A DNA stretch of 64,000 nt from Henriciella sp045287255 (GCF_045287255.1 NZ_CP137142.1:2418001-2482000); one strand, 5' to 3'; numbered from the stretch's first letter, positions 26,161 to 35,965 are shown. Numbers and translations: made by a program. The notes: generated by a model not told the origin, from the letters alone.

Positions 26161-27699
26161 ATGCGCCAACCCATGTTCGCCTTGTCTGTTCTTGCTTCTA
26201 GCCTTGCTTTCGGTCTCCTCGCCCTGCCTGCCAGTGCGCAAAATGAAACCGCCAGCGATGCCACCAAACAGGCTTTAGCAGCGGGATACAAAGCCCTGTT
26301 CACTTGTTCAGGCACCTTCATTGCCGGACACCGGGAAGCCGTTATCGAAGCCAACGAGCTTGATGGCATCTATACAGATTACCGTCCGTTCATGGCTGGT
26401 CTCTCCGATGCCAATATTGATGAGCGCAATCGCCGGGTCTCTGTTCGCTTTGATCGCAATATGCCCCCACGGATTGCGCAATGGCGTCAGGGCATGGGCT
26501 GCTCGCTCTTGCCAATCGGTGCTGGCCCTGAAGCCGCAGATTTCCTGCCCCGCTTTGCCAATCCACGCGCGCGTCTGGAATCTGACCGCGCTCCGGTCAT
26601 CGGCGATGGGGTGACCTATACTGCAAATGACAATCCTCTTGCGCTTGGACGGCTCGGCATCCCGGTTAGCTTCGCTTTTGATGGCCAAACCTATGGCGAG
26701 GGTACCCGCACCAGTGCCGTCGTGGTGGTCCGCAACGGGAAAGTGCTGGCTGAGGATTATGCCCGGGGCATAACTGCCGAGACACCTCAGCGCACCTGGT
26801 CAGTCGCCAAATCGCTAACCTCTACAATTATCGGTGCGGCGGTGCAGGACGGCCTGATGGGGCTCGATAATGAAGCGGTGCTCAACGAGTGGAATTCCGG
26901 GGCTGATCCGCGCCGCGCAATCACGTTGCGCCACGCCCTTGATATGGCGACTGGGCTTGAATCGGGCACACGTGGCTCGCGGACGGACCGACTTTACTTC
27001 GGCGGCACAACAACTGATGAAATGCTGCAGGGGCGTGTGCTTGAAGCTGAGCCCGGGACACGGTTCAAATACTCCAATTATGACACGCTCGTCGCCATGC
27101 GCGGCTTGCGTCAGACATTGGATGATGACGCCCGCTATTTCAGCTATCCCTATAAAGCGGTGCTCAACAAGATTGGCGCGCTTAACACCACGCTCGAAAC
27201 CGACTGGAAAGGCGACTATGTCTCATCCTCTCAGGTCTGGATGACCGCCCGTGATATGGCCCGTATGGGCCAGCTCTACCTGCAGGGTGGCCAGTGGGGC
27301 GGTGAGCAAATTATCCCGGCGGACTGGATTGACTATGTCAGCAGCCCCGCCCCAGCCCAACCGACAAGCGGCGAGTTTGGCTATGGCGGTGCATTCTGGC
27401 TGCTCGGCGGTTCAGAGGGCCTGCCCGCCGATACATTTGCCGGCCTCGGCAATCGCGGCCAATATCTCGTGATTGTCCCGAGCCGTGATCTGGTGATCGT
27501 GCGCCGTGGCTATGACGTCGCTGGCCTCGATCGGTTCGATGTCGCCCGGTTCACCGCCGACATCGTCAATGTCATCGATATGGCTGATGCTGAGAGAGCC
27601 GCTCAGGAAGCAGCGGAAGCCGAGGAAGCTGCAGACCAGGACCAAACTGACGCCGCCCGCAGAGAGCGCGCTCGCTCCCGTGTCGGGCGGCGTGAGTAA
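26161..27699 (+). CDS. Secreted serine hydrolase of the class C beta-lactamase / NylB fold
   Basis: 512 residues from the ATG that follows GCGGAG by 7 bases. A signal peptide is clear (LASSLAFGLLALPASAQ). The catalytic motifs of the beta-lactamase-related serine hydrolases are present: S214-V-A-K217 in RTWSVAKSL and Y304-S-N in FKYSNYDT, with a Gly-rich late motif (GEFGYGGAFWL). Family members include esterases, peptidases and 6-aminohexanoate-oligomer hydrolases, so the substrate is open. The last 40 residues are an Ala/Glu/Arg-rich tail. It stands between greA and convergent maeB, only 3 bases from the latter's stop. Confidence 0.88.
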   Translation: MRQPMFALSVLASSLAFGLLALPASAQNETASDATKQALAAGYKALFTCSGTFIAGHREAVIEANELDGIYTDYRPFMAGLSDANIDERNRRVSVRFDRNMPPRIAQWRQGMGCSLLPIGAGPEAADFLPRFANPRARLESDRAPVIGDGVTYTANDNPLALGRLGIPVSFAFDGQTYGEGTRTSAVVVVRNGKVLAEDYARGITAETPQRTWSVAKSLTSTIIGAAVQDGLMGLDNEAVLNEWNSGADPRRAITLRHALDMATGLESGTRGSRTDRLYFGGTTTDEMLQGRVLEAEPGTRFKYSNYDTLVAMRGLRQTLDDDARYFSYPYKAVLNKIGALNTTLETDWKGDYVSSSQVWMTARDMARMGQLYLQGGQWGGEQIIPADWIDYVSSPAPAQPTSGEFGYGGAFWLLGGSEGLPADTFAGLGNRGQYLVIVPSRDLVIVRRGYDVAGLDRFDVARFTADIVNVIDMADAERAAQEAAEAEEAADQDQTDAARRERARSRVGRRE

Positions 27700-27702
27700 A
27701 AC

Positions 27703-29985
27703 CTAGTTTCCAGTCCAGACCAGACGGTCAATATCAAAAGCGGCAACCGTCGCGAGATTGACAACATCGTTCACAGTCGCGCCCAGTGACACGATCTGTA
27801 CCGGCTTCTCAAAGCCCAGCAGGATCGGACCGATCACGGTGGCCCGGCTCATCCCTTCCAGCAGGTTGGTGGCAATCGCGGCCGAGTGAATAGCGGGCAT
27901 AATCAGGACATTTGCCGCATCCGTCAGGCGCGAGAACGGATACAGCATTTTGTGCATCGGGTTCATCGCCACATCAGCGGAAATATCACCCTCATACTCA
28001 AAATCGCACTCCTCACAGCTATCAAGGATCGCAACCGCATCGCGGACCTTTTCGGACCGCTCTCCCATTGGATTCCCAAAGGTTGAGTAAGACACAAAGG
28101 CCACGCGCGGGGTAAAACCAAGGCGCTTAACCGCTTTTGCCGCCTCCTTGGCGATATCCGCCAAAGCCTGTCCATCTGGAAGTTCAGTCACGCTGGTATC
28201 GGCAATGAACACGGTCTTACCGCGGTTCAGCACCATCGACATGCCCAGGACCTGAGTATCTGGCAGCGGGTCCAGCGTCAGCATGACATCTTTCAGGCAG
28301 ACATCATAATTCCGTGTCACCCCGGTCACCATGCCATCAGCATCACCATGGGCGAGCATACAGCAGCCGAACACGTTCCGGTCCTGATTGACCAGACGCT
28401 GGACATCGCGCTTCAGGTAGCCGCGGCGTTGCAGACGCTCGTACAGATAATCGGTATAATCGGCATTGCGGTCAGACAGACGCGCATTGACGACTTCCAG
28501 GCTGCCTTCCGGAACGCCCATTTGCGCCATCGTATCGGCCACCTGTTGGCTGCGCCCGATCAGGATTGGATGGCCAAGGCCCTGCTGCTGGAAGGTAAAG
28601 GCGGCGCGCACAACTTGTGGCTCCTCGCCTTCAGCAAACACGATCCGTTTCTTTTCCTTGCGAACCTGCGTCTGCACCCCTTGCAGGAAGGACGCGGTTG
28701 GATCGAGGCGACGCGCCAGTGAATGGCGGTACTCTTCCATATCCTCGATTGGCTTACGGGCAACGCCTGTATCCATCGCGGCCTGCGCCACAAAAGGCGG
28801 GATAAAGCTGATCAGGCGCGGATCGAACGGGGTCGGGATAATGTAATCCTTACCGAAAGTCGGGCGTGAGCCGTGATAAGCCGCCGCCACTTCGTCCGGC
28901 ACATCTTCCCGCGCCAGTTCCGCCAACGCCTTAGCGGCGGCGACTTTCATCTCTTCATTGATCGACCGCGCGCGAACATCGAGGGCACCGCGGAAAATGT
29001 AGGGGAAGCCCAGAACATTATTGACCTGGTTGGGATAGTCCGACCGGCCCGTCGCAATGATCGCATCGCCGCGCACCGCCTTGATCTCTTCTGGTGTGAT
29101 CTCAGGGTCCGGGTTGGCCATCGCAAAGATGATCGGGTTGGCCGCCATGGACTGAACCATTTCCCGGTTCACCGCGCCCTTAACCGACAGGCCAAGGAAA
29201 CAATCTACACCATCCATCGCCTCAACCAATGTGCGTTTTTCAGTCTTGACCGCAAAGGCGGACTTGAACTGATCCATCCCTTCGGTGCGCCCTTCATAGA
29301 TGACGCCCTGACGGTCACACATCAGGATATTCTCAGCCTTTACACCCAGATGCCGGATCAGGCCCGCCACAGAAAGCCCCGCCGCGCCTGCGCCAGACAC
29401 CGCAACGGTCAGGTCTTCCATCTTACGCCCGGTAATATGACAGGCATTGATGATCCCTGCCGCCGCAATGATCGCCGTACCATGCTGGTCATCATGGAAG
29501 ACGGGAATATCGAGCTGCTCACGCAGCGTGCTTTCAATGATGAAACATTCAGGAGAGGCAATATCCTCGAGATTAATCCCGCCCCAGGTCGCACCAATAT
29601 TCTTTACGACCGTAATGAACTCCTCGATCTCTTTGGTCTGGACCTCGACATCAAAACTATCAATGTCGGCAAAGCGTTTGAACAGGACGGACTTGCCCTC
29701 CATCACGGGCTTGGACGCCATAGGACCAAGGTCGCCAAGGCCCAGAATAGCCGTCCCGTTGGAGATTACCGCAACCGTGTTGCCCTTGGCCGTATAATCA
29801 TAGGCAAGGTCTTCATCCTTGGCGATCGCTTCAACTGGCACCGCCACACCCGGGCTATAGGCCAGTGACAAATCGCGCTGGGTCTGCATCGGCTTAGTCG
29901 GCAGCATCGAGATTTTACCCGGTGTGCCGTGCGCGTGAAAATCGAGGGCTTCCTGATCGGTAAAGCTGGGACGCTTGGAAGTCAT
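27703..29985 (-). CDS. maeB: NADP-dependent malic enzyme MaeB (with phosphotransacetylase-like domain)
   Basis: 760 residues, the size of two-domain MaeB. The N-terminal half (about 1-420) is the malic enzyme, converting malate to pyruvate and CO2: LAYSPGVAVPVEAIAKD, FHDDQHGTAIIAAAGIINAC, VSGAGAAGLSVAGLIRHLG, FAMANPDPEITPEE. The C-terminal half (about 430-760) resembles phosphotransacetylase (RIVFAEGEEPQVVRAA, VLIMPAIHSAAIATNLLEGM). In MaeB that domain is regulatory, binding acetyl-CoA. It is divergent from mutS. Confidence 0.96.
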   Translation of the reverse strand: MTSKRPSFTDQEALDFHAHGTPGKISMLPTKPMQTQRDLSLAYSPGVAVPVEAIAKDEDLAYDYTAKGNTVAVISNGTAILGLGDLGPMASKPVMEGKSVLFKRFADIDSFDVEVQTKEIEEFITVVKNIGATWGGINLEDIASPECFIIESTLREQLDIPVFHDDQHGTAIIAAAGIINACHITGRKMEDLTVAVSGAGAAGLSVAGLIRHLGVKAENILMCDRQGVIYEGRTEGMDQFKSAFAVKTEKRTLVEAMDGVDCFLGLSVKGAVNREMVQSMAANPIIFAMANPDPEITPEEIKAVRGDAIIATGRSDYPNQVNNVLGFPYIFRGALDVRARSINEEMKVAAAKALAELAREDVPDEVAAAYHGSRPTFGKDYIIPTPFDPRLISFIPPFVAQAAMDTGVARKPIEDMEEYRHSLARRLDPTASFLQGVQTQVRKEKKRIVFAEGEEPQVVRAAFTFQQQGLGHPILIGRSQQVADTMAQMGVPEGSLEVVNARLSDRNADYTDYLYERLQRRGYLKRDVQRLVNQDRNVFGCCMLAHGDADGMVTGVTRNYDVCLKDVMLTLDPLPDTQVLGMSMVLNRGKTVFIADTSVTELPDGQALADIAKEAAKAVKRLGFTPRVAFVSYSTFGNPMGERSEKVRDAVAILDSCEECDFEYEGDISADVAMNPMHKMLYPFSRLTDAANVLIMPAIHSAAIATNLLEGMSRATVIGPILLGFEKPVQIVSLGATVNDVVNLATVAAFDIDRLVWTGN

Positions 29986-30110
29986 ATGTGCAGGCCTTTC
30001 AAAGCCGAAGGGTCAAAAAACGTTCAAACGTCCTAATCCTGTCCGCAATGGGCGACAACCCGTTGGCAATGGCTTATTCGGAAGAGGTACCTTGCAGATT
30101 CGGTGGAAAA

Positions 30111-32792
30111 ATGCCTGACAGCGGCGGACAAGTGAAAAAGGGGAAGCCCCCAACCCCCTTTATGGCGCAATATCTTGCCATAAAGGCGCGTCATCCCGAT
30201 GCACTGCTCTTTTTTCGCATGGGCGACTTTTATGAGCTGTTTTTCGAGGATGCGACCCGCGCGGCAGAGATTCTCGATATTACGCTGACATCTCGTGGCG
30301 AACATGAGGGCAAACCCATCCCGATGGCAGGCGTCCCCTATCACGCGGCTGAGGGCTATCTTGCCCGCCTTATCAAGTCCGGTGAGCGTGTTGCGGTATG
30401 TGAACAGACAGAAACCCCCGCCGAAGCGAAAAAGCGCGGTTATAAAGCCATCGTCAATCGCGACATCGTGCGCATCGTCACCCCCGGTACGATTACCGAG
30501 GAGTCCCTGCTCCCACCGCGTCAGGGACAGGCCCTGGTCGCTGTCGCCTTTGCCGCTGGCGGCGCTGAGGCTGCTCTGGCCGCCTGTGATGTCTCCACAG
30601 GTGCTTTCGAGGTCCGTAGCTTCGCCCCGGAAAGCTTGGGCGACACGCTCAGCGCTATGCCGCTGAATGAGTTGCTCCTGACAGAGGCTGATGCGGATCG
30701 GCCACTGACACGCGCAGCTTTGGAAGCCCTTAGACCACCGCTAACCCATCGCCCGAATGGCGCAGCCAGCGCGAAGTCTGGCGAACGCCTGTTAAAAGAC
30801 GCGTTCAAGATCGCCGCGCTTGATGCCTTCGGCACCTTCACCAAAGCCGAACTCGCCGCTTGTAGTCTTCTGCTCGATTATCTCTCCATCACGCAGGCTG
30901 GCGCAGATATCCGCCTTGATCCGCCACGCCGCAGCGCCGACACACCAGCGCTCGCCATTGATCCGGCCACCCGCGCCAGTCTCGAAATCGACACCGCGCT
31001 CAATGGCTCGCGTCAGGGTACATTGCTCGCAACGATAGACCGTACCCTCACCGCCCCCGGCGCACGTCTCCTGGCGGCGCGATTGGCCCGACCTGAAACG
31101 ACTGCCGCCACCATTACAGCGCGCTATGACAGTGTCGACTTCTTCCTCGCCAATGACCATTTGCGCGAGAGCATTCGTAAGACGCTAAAGAACGCCCCGG
31201 ACCTCGAACGCGCCCGCGCTCGTATTCGCCTTGGCCGCGGTGGGCCACGTGATCTTGCCGCGATTGCCAGCGCCCTGAAAGCTGGCGAACGCGCGGTTGC
31301 TGAGACCACCAAAGCCGCGACTAATCCGCCACATCTGATCGAAACGGCTCTGAACGACCTCACCCTCGCCAATGCGCCAGACTTAGCCAGCCTCACCCAT
31401 GATCTTGATCGCGCGCTTCAGGATGAGCTGCCCACCCTGCCCCGCGATGGCAATTTCATTGCGCAGGGTTGGGATGAGGCGCTGGATGAGGCCCGCACGC
31501 TAAAATCCGACAGCCGCAAGATCATCGCCGAGCTACAGGCCCGTTATAGCAACCAGACCGGGATCAGCGCCCTAAAGATCAAGTTCAACAATGTGCTGGG
31601 CTATTTCATCGATGTCCCGGCCCGCCATGCTGATCCACTGATGGGCGCGCCACTGAACGAGACTTTCATTCACCGCCAGACGCTGGCCTCAAATGTCCGC
31701 TTCTCAACCGCTGAGCTGTCCGAGCTCGCCGGGAAAATCTCGCGAGCCGAAGACATAGCCAAGGGCCGCGAACTCGCCCTCTTTGAGACCTTCTGCCACC
31801 GCGTCGAAACCGTCAGCGCCCCCTTAAGCGCAGCGGCCAATGCGCTTGCCACGCTCGATGTCGCCGCGGCCAGCGCCGAATGGGCCAGCGAAACGAACGC
31901 CGTTCGCCCATCCCTTGCCACCAGCGACACCCCCATCTTTGAAGCCGAGGGCCTACGCCACCCGGTTGTAGAAGCCGCCCTGCGCAAACAGGGCGACGGC
32001 TTTACCGCTAATGATCTGAAACTCGATGCCCGCGGCGAAACTGCCCCCCGGCTCGGCCTCGTCACCGGCCCAAATATGGCTGGTAAGTCGACCTATCTGC
32101 GTCAGGCTTGTCTTGCCGTCATTTTGGCTCAGGCTGGCCTCTATGTCCCGGCGCGGTCGCTGCGTCTTGGCCTTGCTGATCGCATCTTCTCCCGCGTCGG
32201 GGCCAGCGATGACCTCTCCCGCGGGCGCTCTACATTTATGGTCGAGATGGTCGAAACCGCGGCTATCCTGACACAGGCCACCCCGAACAGCTTTGTCATT
32301 CTGGATGAGGTTGGCCGGGGCACCTCCACCTATGACGGCCTCGCCATTGCCTGGGCCGCAGTTGAGCATTTGCACAACACCAATAAGTGCCGCGCTCTCT
32401 TCGCAACCCATTATCATGAGCTGACCACGCTTGCCGACGATCTCCCCGCCTCAGAGAACCTCTCCCTGCGCGCCAAGGAATGGAAGGATGAGCTGATCTT
32501 CCTGCATGATGTCCAGCCGGGTCCAGCAGACAAATCCTATGGCGTACAGGTCGCCCGTCTCGCCGGCCTGCCCGCAAGAGCCGTCCGCCGCGCCGAGCAG
32601 GTGCTCAAAAAACTCGAAGCCAGCCCCGATACGATTGAAGCCCTGCCGCTCTTTGCCTCTGTTGAAGAGCCTGAGCCGATCGAAACCACAATGTCCCACC
32701 CGGCACTCGACCTGCTAGAGACAATAGACCCGGACTCTCTTACCCCCCGTGAGGCGCTGGATCTCATCTATCGCCTGAAAAACAAGGACTAA
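30111..32792 (+). CDS. mutS: DNA mismatch repair protein MutS
   Basis: 893 residues from an ATG preceded by GGTGGAAAA; upstream in-frame starts reach to 29988 but lack good ribosome sites. MutS recognises mispairs and small loops and recruits MutL. The mismatch-reading motif F40-Y41-E42 is present (FFRMGDFYELFFED). The connector, core and clamp domains follow. The ATPase has Walker A GPNMAGKST (653-661), then DDLSRGRSTFMVEMVETA, FVILDEVGRGTSTYDG and ATHYHELTTL. The C-terminal helix-turn-helix is intact. The 125-base gap to divergent maeB should hold both promoters. Confidence 0.97.
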   Translation: MPDSGGQVKKGKPPTPFMAQYLAIKARHPDALLFFRMGDFYELFFEDATRAAEILDITLTSRGEHEGKPIPMAGVPYHAAEGYLARLIKSGERVAVCEQTETPAEAKKRGYKAIVNRDIVRIVTPGTITEESLLPPRQGQALVAVAFAAGGAEAALAACDVSTGAFEVRSFAPESLGDTLSAMPLNELLLTEADADRPLTRAALEALRPPLTHRPNGAASAKSGERLLKDAFKIAALDAFGTFTKAELAACSLLLDYLSITQAGADIRLDPPRRSADTPALAIDPATRASLEIDTALNGSRQGTLLATIDRTLTAPGARLLAARLARPETTAATITARYDSVDFFLANDHLRESIRKTLKNAPDLERARARIRLGRGGPRDLAAIASALKAGERAVAETTKAATNPPHLIETALNDLTLANAPDLASLTHDLDRALQDELPTLPRDGNFIAQGWDEALDEARTLKSDSRKIIAELQARYSNQTGISALKIKFNNVLGYFIDVPARHADPLMGAPLNETFIHRQTLASNVRFSTAELSELAGKISRAEDIAKGRELALFETFCHRVETVSAPLSAAANALATLDVAAASAEWASETNAVRPSLATSDTPIFEAEGLRHPVVEAALRKQGDGFTANDLKLDARGETAPRLGLVTGPNMAGKSTYLRQACLAVILAQAGLYVPARSLRLGLADRIFSRVGASDDLSRGRSTFMVEMVETAAILTQATPNSFVILDEVGRGTSTYDGLAIAWAAVEHLHNTNKCRALFATHYHELTTLADDLPASENLSLRAKEWKDELIFLHDVQPGPADKSYGVQVARLAGLPARAVRRAEQVLKKLEASPDTIEALPLFASVEEPEPIETTMSHPALDLLETIDPDSLTPREALDLIYRLKNKD

Positions 32793-32897
32793 TCCAACCC
32801 CTATCGACGTGCTGGATATTTTCGCCTACACAGCGCGGATTGGAGCAGCGGCATCAGACCGCGCCCACGCAAGACAGGACCAACCGTAAAGGACAAT

Positions 32898-33674
32898 ATG
32901 GCCTACGAAACATTGCTGACAGAGGTGGAAGGCGCTGTTGCGCTGATCACTCTGAACCGCCCCGATGCGCTGAACGCCTTCAACAACCAGCTGATGGACG
33001 ATCTGACCGCCGCGCTGGACCGCTTCGATAATGACCCGGAGATTGGCTGTATTGTCATTACCGGCTCCAAAAAGGCCTTTGCCGCAGGCGCAGATATCAA
33101 GGAAATGCGCGAGCAATCCTATATGGATGCCTATTATAGTGACTTCATCACCAAGAATTGGGAGCGCGCGGCGCGGATGCGCAAGCCTCTGATCGCTGCG
33201 GTGAACGGCTATGCCCTTGGCGGCGGGTGTGAGCTCGCGATGATGTGTGACTTCATCCTTGCCGGCGAGAAAGCCAAGTTTGGTCAGCCGGAAATCACCA
33301 TCGGTGTCTCACCCGGCGCAGGCGGCACACAACGCCTGACCCGTTTTGCTGGTAAGTCCAAAGCTATGGAAATGTGCCTGACTGGGCGCATGATGGATGC
33401 CGAAGAGGCGGAGCGCTGCGGTCTCGTCTCCCGCATCGTGCCGGTTGATGATCTGGTTGAGGAAGCCAAGGCCGTTGCCAAGAAGATCGCGGCCATGCCG
33501 CGCGCAGCGGCCATGCTGACCAAGGAAATGGTCAACGCGGCTTACGAAACACCGCTCAGCCAGGGCGTGATGTTTGAGCGTCGCCTGTTCCACTCTCTCT
33601 TCGCCACCGAAGATCAGAAAGAGGGCATGGAAGCCTTTGTTGAGAAGCGCCAGCCGCACTTCAAAAACCAATAG
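32898..33674 (+). CDS. Enoyl-CoA hydratase (crotonase family)
   Basis: 258 residues. These enzymes hydrate 2-enoyl-CoA in beta-oxidation. Both catalytic glutamates of classical enoyl-CoA hydratase are present: Glu112 in GGGCELAMMCD and Glu132 in FGQPEITIG. The oxyanion-hole segments are AAGADIKEM and ALGGGCE. The substrate range cannot be judged from sequence alone. AAGGACA precedes the ATG. It lies just upstream of rpsT and dnaA, an arrangement I recall from Caulobacter chromosomes. Confidence 0.93.
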   Translation: MAYETLLTEVEGAVALITLNRPDALNAFNNQLMDDLTAALDRFDNDPEIGCIVITGSKKAFAAGADIKEMREQSYMDAYYSDFITKNWERAARMRKPLIAAVNGYALGGGCELAMMCDFILAGEKAKFGQPEITIGVSPGAGGTQRLTRFAGKSKAMEMCLTGRMMDAEEAERCGLVSRIVPVDDLVEEAKAVAKKIAAMPRAAAMLTKEMVNAAYETPLSQGVMFERRLFHSLFATEDQKEGMEAFVEKRQPHFKNQ

Positions 33675-33718
33675 TCTTTTGCGGCAGCAGAATCTTCACA
33701 TCTGCGGCCTGTGAGCGG

Positions 33719-33747
33719 TTGACGCTGGCAGGCCGTTTCGATACATA
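33719..33747 (+). promoter_or_regulatory. Possible rpsT promoter
   Basis: TTGACG and TACATA separated by 17 bases, about 40 bases ahead of the rpsT start, in the short gap after the enoyl-CoA hydratase gene. The -35 is good and the -10 weak. Confidence 0.35.
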
Positions 33748-33786
33748 CCGCGCTTTCCGCCAGATAAGGCGACAAAGGAGTTTTTG

Positions 33787-34050
33787 ATGGCGAATACCCG
33801 CTCAGCCAAGAAGATGGTGCGCAAGATTGAGACGCGCACCGCTGTAAACACCGCGCGCCGTTCGCGCATCCGCACCCATATCCGCAAGGTCGAAGAAGCG
33901 ATCGCAGCAGGTGATAAGGCCGCTGCTACAGAAGCGCTGAAAATCGCCCAACCGGAAATTATGCGCGGCGTGACCAAGGGTGTCACTCACAAGAATACAG
34001 CCTCTCGTAAGGTGTCGCGCCTCAGCGCCCGCGTAAAGGCCATGGCGTAA
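33787..34050 (+). CDS. rpsT: 30S ribosomal protein S20
   Basis: 87 residues, very basic. S20 binds 16S rRNA in the small-subunit body. The family start MANTRSAKKMVRK, then TRTAVNTARRSRIRTHIRKV and the C-terminal GVTHKNTASRKVSRLSARVK, are characteristic. The start is fixed by AAGGAG 7 bases before the ATG. It precedes dnaA, as in other alphaproteobacteria, and is followed by a strong terminator, so dnaA is transcribed separately. Confidence 0.98.
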   Translation: MANTRSAKKMVRKIETRTAVNTARRSRIRTHIRKVEEAIAAGDKAAATEALKIAQPEIMRGVTKGVTHKNTASRKVSRLSARVKAMA

Positions 34051-34088
34051 GCGCCTGAAATTTGTTCCTTTACGGATGAAAAATACAA

Positions 34089-34120
34089 AACCCGTCTGGC
34101 ACCCGCCAGGCGGGTTTTTT
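34089..34120 (+). terminator. Intrinsic terminator after rpsT
   Basis: A 12-bp stem AACCCGTCTGGC / GCCAGGCGGGTT (one G-T pair), loop ACCC, then a T-run at 34115-34120. Confidence 0.92.
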
Positions 34121-34513
34121 CTTCGCGTCAACTCGCGTGTCCACATGTGGAAAACCCTGCATTTCAGCAAAGTTATACACAGGAAGCGCGATCTTGACCG
34201 CTTGACAGAACAATCCGGAAACCCCTGTCATTATTGCGATCTGGGCTGAGCTGATTTTTTTTACCACAGGCAGACCGCTGTTTTTCAATGGGTTTTAGAC
34301 AGGTCCCCTATCTGTCAAGCGGGGTCAGGTATGAAAAAGAAAAATAATCCATCTTGCTCTTCCACAGGCCCTCTGGTTAATTCAATCCACCAACGGAATT
34401 GATCTCTCGACTGAGTATTTTGTGTGCTGGGCGGCTGACCCAGAACGAGGATCGTGTGCCTTCCGTTCGGGCCGTACAAAAGACATAACGCGAAAACAGG
34501 GTTGAACAAGAAA
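34121..34513. promoter_or_regulatory. rpsT-dnaA spacer: DnaA boxes, inverted repeat; candidate origin or dnaA control region
   Basis: Gene-free, about 390 bases. It contains a consensus DnaA box TTATACACA at 34173-34181, an 8-of-9 reverse box TGTGGAAAA at 34146-34154, and weaker 7-of-9 matches at 34260-34268 (TTTACCACA) and 34358-34366 (TCTTCCACA). A perfect 12-bp inverted repeat CCGCTTGACAGA (34198-34209) / TCTGTCAAGCGG (34311-34322) flanks about 100 bases that include an eight-T run. Two internal GACAG/CTGTC pairs sit inside it. TTGACA at 34202-34207 could be a -35 element. In Caulobacter the origin is near hemE rather than here, so this may instead be a dnaA autoregulatory region. Confidence 0.5.
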
Positions 34514-35965
34514 ATGGGGTTTTCAACGGGGAAGACGGGCACAACACAAGCTGCAGAAGGCACTCTCGCAACACCCGGAGCGGGTACAATTTGGGCAGAC
34601 GTAAAGGCTTCATTGGAGCAAGCTCTGCCTGCAGAAGATTACAAGAAGTGGATAGAGCCCCTGCGCTTTGCCGCAGAGATCCATGGCGCCATGATTGTGA
34701 CGGCGAAGGATCGCCTCACCCTTGATCGGGCGACGGCCGATTATGGCCGTGACATCCAGCAGGCCTGGGCGCGGTTTGATCCGCGTGCGCGCCGCGTGAA
34801 GCTGGAACTATGGAGTCGCATCCCGGCTGACATTCGCAGTGTCATTTCTGATCCATGGGCCGAGCCTAAGACAGAGATTCAACCATCCGAACCTGTCGTC
34901 GCCAAAACGGCTGAGCTGGGTACCATGACCTTCGACACGCTGGTTGTCGGGCCATCTAATGAAAACGCGGCGCGACTGGCGGAACATATGGCCGGCGGTG
35001 GGGCCGTACCAACGGGCGTCATCACCTTTTATGGCCCACCCGGATGCGGCAAGACCCACATCCTCAAGGCCACGATTGCCCGGATGAATGCCCTCAATCC
35101 AGATTGCCGGGTCACCTATATCAGCGCCGAGGAGTTTATGACGCGCTTCGTTGATGGCGCTCGCGCAGGCAACACACAGGAATTGCAGACTTTTGTCCGC
35201 AACAATGACTTCCTGATGATTGACGACCTGCATTGGATCAAAGGCAAGCAGAAGACAGAGCGGGCCTTCTTTGGCGCCCTTCGTTCGGTGACCAGCGCAG
35301 GTGGCCGCGTGATCATCACCGGCGATGCTGCTCCGGGCGAAGCGGTCGGTTTCAGCAGTGAAATTGCCAATGAGTTGCGCGGCTCCACGGCGGTTGAAGT
35401 GGCGCTGCCAACGCTTGAGATGCGGCGGCACATTGTCGAAATGCACGCGGGTCTGATTGCCCGCACCAGTGGTGGCTTTACTTTGAGCGAAGCTCAGATC
35501 GATCGCATTGCGGGCGCTGTCCCACAGGGGGGGCGCGAACTCACGGGTGTGCTCAACACGCTGCTGATCGAAAGCGCCATGGGCACACGCGCGATTGACG
35601 AGATTATGCTGGAGCGGGTGATCCGCCGGATCGCAGGCGAGCCACGCAAGCCGACCCTCGACGACATCAAGCGCTCTTGCATGGAGGCGTTCAACGTCAC
35701 CAAGACGGATATTGAGGGTCGCTCAAAGCGCCGCACGGTCGTTGTGCCCCGTCAGATTGGCATGTTCCTGTCACGCGAACTGACCGACAAATCCTTCCCG
35801 CAAATCGTCATGGCCTATAAGAAAAAGGACCATACGACCGCGATGCATGCCTGCGAGAAAATCGAGGCGCTGCTGGCCGAAGGGGACCGGGATATGGCCG
35901 CCGATGTCGAGAAAGTCCGCGCTATCCTGCATGAGCGGCTCAGCCGCCCGGAAGGCAATTCATAA
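34514..35965 (+). CDS. dnaA: Chromosomal replication initiator DnaA (divergent)
   Basis: 483 residues from the ATG at 34514; an upstream in-frame GTG at 34454 is possible. DnaA binds DnaA boxes and opens the origin when ATP-bound. Domain I (IWADVKASLEQALPAEDYKK) is followed by a short linker. The AAA+ domain has Walker A GPPGCGKTH (174-182), Walker B FLMIDDLHWIKGKQKTE (about 233-249) and a sensor-2-like GGRELTGVLN. Domain IV ends with KKKDHTTAMHA (about 437-447), the DNA-binding signature. Several positions depart from the usual form: the P-loop is not GGVGLGKT, and the box VII arginine of SRxGxGL appears as Glu in NELRGST. Position before dnaN, recF and gyrB supports dnaA. Confidence 0.93.
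   Translation: MGFSTGKTGTTQAAEGTLATPGAGTIWADVKASLEQALPAEDYKKWIEPLRFAAEIHGAMIVTAKDRLTLDRATADYGRDIQQAWARFDPRARRVKLELWSRIPADIRSVISDPWAEPKTEIQPSEPVVAKTAELGTMTFDTLVVGPSNENAARLAEHMAGGGAVPTGVITFYGPPGCGKTHILKATIARMNALNPDCRVTYISAEEFMTRFVDGARAGNTQELQTFVRNNDFLMIDDLHWIKGKQKTERAFFGALRSVTSAGGRVIITGDAAPGEAVGFSSEIANELRGSTAVEVALPTLEMRRHIVEMHAGLIARTSGGFTLSEAQIDRIAGAVPQGGRELTGVLNTLLIESAMGTRAIDEIMLERVIRRIAGEPRKPTLDDIKRSCMEAFNVTKTDIEGRSKRRTVVVPRQIGMFLSRELTDKSFPQIVMAYKKKDHTTAMHACEKIEALLAEGDRDMAADVEKVRAILHERLSRPEGNS

Noticed and set aside
28873..29868. Rightward 331-codon ORF across maeB
   Set aside because: Antisense to conserved malic enzyme motifs; a high-GC frame artefact.
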